NCBI RefSeq assembly: GCF_000204055.1
Contig: NW_006768812.1
Coordinates: 642,964-706,963, forward strand
DNA from: Melampsora larici-populina 98AG31
Lineage: Eukaryota > Basidiomycota > Pucciniomycetes > Pucciniales > Melampsoraceae
Length of the DNA stretch: 64,000 bases
Reading direction: 5' to 3'
The notes beneath the pieces were generated by a model. It did no database searches. It saw nothing but the letters and a program-made list of their open reading frames with translations, and was not told the origin of the DNA. A program made the position numbers and the translations under genes. Positions within the stretch are counted from its first letter, which is position 1; every line of letters starts with the position of its first letter. Below, one piece after another: positions 57,210 through 64,000 of this stretch.

Positions 57210-57981
57210 ATGGCTATTGGTGATTGGACACAGAACTCCTGAGATTTGGTGTGTTTTCAAAAAGGTACGCCAATCCCAATTTTATCAATTTCTCTGAGTC
57301 AGAGGCGCGCCAGGCATGTTTTTCACATTGCACCCCCAACCTGGATTGGCTCTCACAAATTGATTTGACCCACATGAACATGTATGTATATGTAGTTGCA
57401 ACAGGTTTGAATTTTTAGAGGCTCAGTAGTCCTATGCTTTTGGAAACATAAAAGAAGTTGTAAAAGTTGGAATACTTATACAGTAGAATCACAAAAGAGA
57501 GAAATAGAGACAGCTGGAATGGTGAATCTGGGTTGATAGGAAGAGAAAGGTTGTCCGGCGCTGCAAGACAATATCCAAAAGTTTTCTCATTTGATTGATT
57601 TGTGTGCAACAAAGGAAATTGGGATTTGAGGGATGTTCAGACTGGTTTGATTTTGTGGCTTATTAATCTTCTTAAATCCGGATTCACCCCCCCAAAAGCC
57701 TTATACCCTGTCATGACGGCAAGGTTTTCAGCAATTTGGGTGAGTGAACACCAGGATCTCGCCGCTTCCCACTTACGACTCACAGAAGTGCAGCCATGGG
57801 TAGCTTTGATTGATGAGAAATTATTGGCTCTCATCCCACGCTATTTATATCCTTTCCCTCCCACCTTTGGTGGCCAATATATTTACGGAAAGCATCCACC
57901 TGTGGTGAGTGCTTTTAGCGCATGCTTGCTTTTAGAAATCCACATTTCAAAAGCAACAATCTCACCAATCCCGACATTTCC
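57210..57981. other. Gene-free stretch
   Basis: Open frames here (for example 57602-58099) show no family likeness, signal or intron structure that would support a gene. Confidence 0.35.
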
Positions 57982-58240
57982 AACTTCATTGCATTTGATT
58001 TTCTACAAGGCTGCTTTGAAAGCAGTCACAGTTTGCATCAAAATCATCAATTGCTCCGAGACAAATCATTATTGCCACATCACTAATTTCTTCCATTGAA
58101 AAGCCTCACGTGGTCAATTGTTTCTGCTTTCATTGCATTCGCTTTTCTAAAAGCCTACCTCAAAAGCATCAGTCACGGCGAGGCAAGTCATTGTTCTCAT
58201 GTGACTGATTTCTTTCATCAAAAATTATCCAGTGAATTGT
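57982..58240. repeat. Diverged tandem duplication, unit about 127 bases
   Basis: TTCATTGCATTTGATTTTCT (about 57983) recurs as TTCATTGCATTCGCTTTTCT (about 58128). The order GCAGTCACAG, GAGACAAATCATT and CACTAATTTCTTCCAT recurs as GCATCAGTCACGG, GAGGCAAGTCATT and GACTGATTTCTTTCAT. The copies are clearly diverged. Confidence 0.55.
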
Positions 58241-61200
58241 TTTTGTTATCAGGTGCAATCGGTGACATGCTTTTGAAAATGGTGATCTAAGCACCAAGCT
58301 TCTTTTTTCAATTCAGGAAGCATCTCCTTCCTCATCAAATCGCACATCCTGCCTTTCTACATGTGTCGGTTTCCACTCATGATCGTATGTCTTCCCCAAA
58401 CCATCCGTAACATAACAAGTCAAACTTTCATTTGCTATTTAATCTCGAAGCGGAGCTCTCACTTGCTATTCAATCGCGAAGTGGAACTTCACATTTGGAC
58501 TCAAAAGTGTGCTCACACAGTCCAAAAGCACATTGTTACATAGATGACAGCAAAGACGGATGTAACAAAGAGCGAAATCAAATATTGGTGTTCATGTTAC
58601 CTTTATACCTGTATTTGATTTCTTAAAAAGATTCCGATCAAATCACTTCTTCATCTTCTAATCTAGATGATGATGATTTAGAAGATGATGAAGAAGATGA
58701 AGAAGAGATAGATTTGTTTGGAGATGTTGATCAACTTTCATTTTTTGAAATCATCAACAAATTTTTAATTATCATAACATTCATGATCCAACTCCTCTCC
58801 ATAACCATCAATCTGATACTCCGTTCTCTTTCCTACCACCTTCACCCTCTCAACATTCATGAACCACAAATTGACCACAACACCAGATTATTTCAACTCA
58901 ATTAAATTCAACTCTTAATCATGTTTGAGTCTATTCGATATTGAATCATCAGTCAGACAGATGTTTTGAAATCCTTTTTTTCTCGCAGATTGACTTTCTA
59001 ATCAACAAGCATTTTATTCAAGAGAATAATATTGACTTTATTTGATCATCAAAGTAAAAATCAATATTCACCTTCCACTTTCCAACAACAAATCACAAAA
59101 GCATTCCAACAACAAATCACAAAAGCATTCCAACAATCCAAGAGAATTGCCACCATATATAACCATACTAAACTAATATGTAATTGATCAAAGACAACAT
59201 CAACAACAACTATCACAAGATCACTCTCAATCAACCATTGCAACACCAGCTACTACTACTACAATATATCACTCCAACCCACACCAGATGTGTTTTTTAG
59301 TCATCGATATTGAATGGCTTTGGTAAGTACTTGAGAATTTTCATCAAGTTCAGGCCCAATTTGTGGTGTAGTTGATGCAGGTAAATGATTTGCTCTCCAA
59401 GGAAATCATAACAAGAGATCCCACTTTGAACCTCAATACTTGACTCTAGGTTTCATAATAGGTCCAACACTATAAAATGCCTCTGATGACAATTTATTAA
59501 CTTGACCTTTAAAAGGAAGAGAATGCAACTCTAGGAATCTTCCCTTGCGCAGTAGGTTCATATTATCTTATGCTGCCTAAAGAGGCCAGTGAGCAAGAGG
59601 GTACACACAGGTGGATGAAGATATGTGCTGTTACAAAGTAACCACTGTTGAAATACAGTTTCCTAATCCACAATTGCTGCTGTGAGAGTCTTGAAAGGAT
59701 TCCCCAAAGAGGAGAGAGCATGATGTAGATTTAACAACTTGGCCAATGCATATGGAAAACAAAGAAACTTGAAGTGTAGGATCCTGAAACAGAAGAGGGC
59801 AAGAAATATGCCTATCCTGTCAATGGGTGTGGTCTAGAATGCAGTCTCACGTGTGTCAGGAACAGTTATCAAAATTACAAGTCAAATTTGATGCCTTGAT
59901 GGCAGCTCTGTTGGAGCTCAAGAAGGCAACCTGTGTATACAATGCATCATGATTGTTTCATTGAGGGATGGACATGGCTGGCCTAAATATCACATTGGGT
60001 GTATGAGCATTGGCAATTGTGGTATTAATGCACCAAAATATTGTAAGACGTGAGGGGGAATAGAAATTAAAGGGTTTGAGGGAAGACAGACTATGAATAA
60101 TTCAATCATATGATAGGGCCAGGAAGCTGCAGCACTGGTTCAACCGCATATAGAGAGCTAAGGAGAGCATAACTGAGATCAACCACACTGCCTGCAATAC
60201 TTCATTCACATTAGAAATGCATCAACTAATATATATTGTGAGCATCAGACCCTTACTATTTGGCATCCATATTAATTTGAGTCTGATTTTGATCTTTTTG
60301 TTCTACAGCCTGCTCAACATCATACCATGGTATAAAGGTATACAGTCAATCTAGATTAGCTTGGCCAATCGAGAATTTTTATTTTTATTTTCAGACGTAT
60401 ACAGGCCAATACAGGCCATTTTATAAGCATACATAGCCTTCAACTGCGACACCACATTCAGTTGAATGGGCCCGTTTTGACGATTCAAGCTTCTGACTGA
60501 TCAGCATCTATCAGCATCAATCCATTCCGTCCAAACCCATCCTTAAATCACTTGAATCCTCTTTACCTCGTCACTAACTATCCTTTGAAAATTGTGCATA
60601 TCATCTAGGCTTTCATCCCGCGATCCAACCACCCTTTCGATCTCGGCTGTAACAACTCGGCTTTGACTCAAGTAAGCTCTTTGAATATTGTTCTCATATT
60701 GCGATCGATCATCTGATCTTTGAATATCTTCCTTGTCTGTCCAATCGGTCCAATGTCCTGGTCCATTCATCAGATATCTCCAAGCTCATCGACTCAATTC
60801 CCTATCTTATTACCAATTCAGGGTGTGTATTTTCTTTGACTTAAGTCCTGTTCACCGACTAAACCCCCGCTAATTGAAATGTTACATTTCTTTGGACTCC
60901 CTTCTGCCTGTCAACTCAAGCCCTGGTCTTTGGTTTAGACACTCTAGAGTAATTTGGGGATCCAGCAATCTAATAGATCCAATCCAGCGGCGAGGATCGA
61001 TCTTGTTTTATTGCAAATCATCAGTAAGAGGCTACTTACCCAGTCTGTGGATCTCATTATATTGTTTTTTCTTGCTATCCGATTTCGCTGTGCTTCTCGA
61101 GAAAAAATCAGTGTCTTATCTGTATATAGGAATTTTGTACCTGTCATCCCAATGCTCAATCAATTCAATAACATGGACTGTTTACTGTCATCATCCTCAG

Positions 61201-62637
61201 GTCTAGTTGATATAATTTCTGGGCTTTTTCTGTCGCCTATGAGTTCATTAGGCCCACAGTCTCAGAATGCACAAACCTCTTGCAAATGCTTAAAGACTTG
61301 CACTGTACTTTCTTACTTTGCGGTCATGAAGAACTGTCTTATTTCCTTTTCAGTAGGACCTGAGATCATACTTGGTGGTTGCTGGCTTCCTTGCATACTC
61401 CAGTGTGGAGTACACGATCTATGACTTGATCTAAGAACTGTTGGCACTCTGCCTATCTGTGACCATGATCATTGCACATGATCTCCTCACTTTCTGGCAT
61501 GGTATCAATGGATTTGGAAAGCGATTGAAGCACCACATGAAGAGACTGTATCCCAATGGCAAGCTGAGGCTAGATGAGATACAAGCAGAATGAACATTGA
61601 GACAATGGATTTGATCTGATGTGACAGATTCAAAGCTAAGGAAGATAAATAAGAAGGGAACGATTGAGTTAGTCAACAAATGGCCAGAGCTTAACAGTTG
61701 AATTTACGAGTTGGATCTGGAGCCTAAAGAAGGGATTCAAAAGTGAGAACACGGGCTAAAGACAGCCCTTCACTTGCATCAAAGCCAAGATTTCAAAACC
61801 AATAGACTCAAATAGACATAGAGGGTTGAATCGAAGACGCAGAGGGCCAAATCGAAGCTTAGAGGTCTGAATTGAAGTAAAGAGATTGAATTCAAAGCCT
61901 AGAAGACAAGGTCAAGCTCACACTAGAGGTCCTTGGCTGAAATGGAATATGGGATCGATGCGTGTAGGATGAAAGTACGGTGCTGAAGGTTCATAATAGT
62001 GAAGCGCTGTTGACTGTGGTCAGCAGTGGTTGGTCTGACTCATGACCAGACAAACATAAGCATATGAATCATATGTTTATGCTTATAGATTTACCTGTAT
62101 TGCTGTAAAAAATAAATAAATAAAATCTGCTCGGACAAGCTAATCTAGATTGACTGTAGGATGGAACAACATATGTAATCACAATACCAGACTGGTTGAA
62201 AAACAATTGATTGTGAAAGTGTTGGAGAGGGCAATAGAACTCAAGTAACGGGTAGAATAAAAGTCCAAATCTAGCTGACATACATCTGCCTGGAGAGGCG
62301 GAAGGGAGTCCTGGCTCAAATTTAAAAAAGGCACTCTATGGATATTAAACTCCAGGGCAAAGTATACTTGCACGTTGCTGCTGTAAGGGACCCCACATGT
62401 GAAACTGATGATAGTGTGTGGCAACAAGTGAATGTGTGTAACCTAACAGTGCCAAATTGGTAACTGTAAGCTATGTAATCATTAAAATTCTGTTTTGTTA
62501 AACCCACGATTCAGTCTCCTGTCTATTCCCTGTTAATGGGATTGAGTTGTTGGACGTGAGTGTTTGATTCTGAACATTTGTAGTTTAGCGGGCGGGCCCG
62601 CCTATGCCCTAGTTGATATGGTGTGTGCTGTGTGTGA
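58241..62637. other. Gene-free stretch of 4.4 kb
   Basis: No supported gene. Holds a short tandem repeat at about 59081-59132 (CATTCCAACAACAAATCACA units). A minus-strand frame 60543-60770 has a charged, helical composition but no recognised family and no clear gene structure. Confidence 0.4.
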
Positions 62638-62917
62638 TAGGTGCCTTCAAACCAGGGAAAAGTTGAAAAGTTGAAAAGAAAAATTGGGAACTGTGTAATT
62701 ACAATACAAGCAATATAACACTGTAGTGAAATCATAGTTTTTCATTACACGCCTTTTTGCTGCTTCAAAACTGTGAAGCCCTATGAGGGAGGCCCCCTCC
62801 AAATACAAAGTCTAACTTTGTGATTGCACTACAGCGTTGTATCGCTTGTATTGTAATTACACGGTTCCCAATTTTTCTGTTCAACTTTTCAACTTTTCCC
62901 TAGTTTGAAGGCACCTA
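62638..62917. mobile_element. MITE of 280 bases with about 95-base arms
   Basis: TAGGTGCCTTCAAAC at 62638 and its inverted copy ending 62917 begin arms that match for about 95 bases (shared GGGAAAAGTTGAAAAGTTGA and TGTAATTACAATACAAGC). Several differences between arms are CG in one and TG or CA in the other. No ORF and no clear target duplication. Confidence 0.8.
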
Positions 62918-64000
62918 TCTCACATCACAGCTTCCTTACCATATACAGAATGTTCAGTGCAATTGCAAACTCTACATATTTAGAATTCTTGTGATGAAGA
63001 CAGGGTGGTGGCAATTGTTTGGCCAAGCATAAGGGGCTCACAATTATTGCTTCTTTGCAGGTTCAATCAACAAGAAGATTTTTTCAGCTGAGAGGTTACT
63101 TGTGCCCTTGACTCCAGTGCCTGCGCACTTTTATATGTACGAGAAAGCAGTATATATATTTATCTTTGTTTTGCAATGTGCTCTTCATGCTACAGTGGTC
63201 CACCAAGCTCAGAGGAGATGTTGATGAAAGATAAAGATACACTGTAAAGTCTGTATCATGAACATTTTTGATTGTCAACTTGAGCTTTCTTAATTGGCCA
63301 GTAAAAAAACTTCAGTAATCAAGTCAAGAGGTCCGCAGGTCCATCATTGGAAACCATATAAATGATACCCCCTTGCCGGGCTTGCTGAGTGAGTTCCTGG
63401 TCACCCTCTCCTGTTTACACCACAGAGAAACACATCTTTCCTGACTAAGCAAATTTCTTTATCCCTCATTGCCACTGATATATGACTTTGCCGAGGACGA
63501 AAACAAAGCAATATCCTTGACTCCTTACCAGAGGGCTAGCAATGCTGCAAGTGAAGGAGGTTCAGCTGACTTGCTCAACAATAAAGAAACCTATCTCGTT
63601 TTTTGAAGACTCCGTTCATGGCTCTATCGCCCAAGGGAGCAAGAGAAGCAATCCTCCAGGGTTCAGCCTCTACTCCAGGTGATCTGACAGCTACCCGTTT
63701 GGATCGAGCTATTCGGGGTGTTGAGCAAAAGTTATCAAGCAAAGAGATCTTGCCGGAGCCTTTTCTTTTCTCTCCATCCCCTTTATTTCAGCCTCCACAG
63801 ATAAGTGGTTAAGGCGTGTGGTCTCTTTCTGATCATTTGATGATATAGACATCACTCTGACTCTTTCCACGTGCACATCCCTCCGCCATGGAATAACCGC
63901 CGAGAGGAGAACGAAACAACCCAGTTAAGTCGAGGCGTGCTTAGCTCGTACAACATGCATGACTTCGGACCAAATCTCACTCCTGATCACTCTCTGGCTA
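62918..64000. other. End of window, no firm gene
   Basis: A short plus-strand frame at about 63603-63812 (MALSPKGAREAILQGSASTP from 63618) and a neighbouring frame at 63485-63605 look more coding than random, but no family was recognised. They may be exons of a gene or gag fragment. Confidence 0.3.

Noticed and set aside
57602..58099. 165-codon open frame
   Set aside because: No family likeness, biased composition or intron structure; it crosses a non-coding tandem duplication.
60543..60770. Minus-strand frame with charged, helical product
   Set aside because: Short, no conserved motif, and the upstream frame is closed; not enough to call a gene.
60874..61424. Overlapping plus-strand frames of 110 and 156 codons
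   Set aside because: Hydrophobic, unordered composition typical of AT-rich non-coding DNA.

Overview
The window looks like a piece of a transposon-rich basidiomycete genome, most likely a rust fungus (Pucciniales, Melampsora-like). This is inferred from AT-rich DNA, intron-dense genes with introns of roughly 50-110 bases, a GCM/WRKY-type Mutator transposase, a local family of small cysteine-rich secreted proteins, and many retroelements and MITEs. No database could be searched, so family names rest on motifs read directly from the sequence.

Layout. 1-4771: 3' part of a decayed Mutator-like (MULE) element whose transposase carries a GCM/WRKY-type zinc region and a C-terminal USP-like cysteine protease, followed by a dense GTGTAAA array. 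4821-5023: hairpin tandem repeats. 5024-10365: a truncated LTR element (LTR, PBS, gag-like ORFs) with a solo Copia LTR inside its LTR, joined head-on to a truncated Copia element. 10962-11812: an 851-base near-palindrome. 12062-13808: RPN13, a proteasomal ubiquitin receptor. 14014-17627: several non-autonomous elements and a broken F-box fragment. 18755-20130: a broken secreted-protein gene and its upstream motifs. 20668-25260: a divergent pair, YVH1 phosphatase and a three-LIM protein, with a MITE between them. 26696-29803: a complete but inactivated Tc1/mariner element. 30600-35320: a tandem duplication carrying one intact and one broken secreted-protein gene. 36439-37890: F-box protein. 40395-47782: a young full-length Ty3/Gypsy element with LTRs differing at 1 of 596 positions. 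48317-49929: C-5 sterol desaturase (ERG3 type). 53126-54820: Cdk1/Cdc28 kinase. 54821-64000: almost gene-free, with a few small inverted-repeat elements.

Host genes here cover ordinary housekeeping: ubiquitin receptor of the 26S proteasome, ribosome-maturation phosphatase, LIM scaffold, ergosterol synthesis and cell-cycle kinase. The lineage-specific part is the 10-cysteine secreted family of three copies. All three share a five-exon structure and a GGTGGCGCTA-type motif upstream, at about 205-230 bases for the nearest copy. Unrelated transposons and an F-box relic show stop codons and lost catalytic residues that fit C-to-T change, mainly at CpG, whereas the host genes do not, suggesting methylation- or RIP-like decay of repeats.
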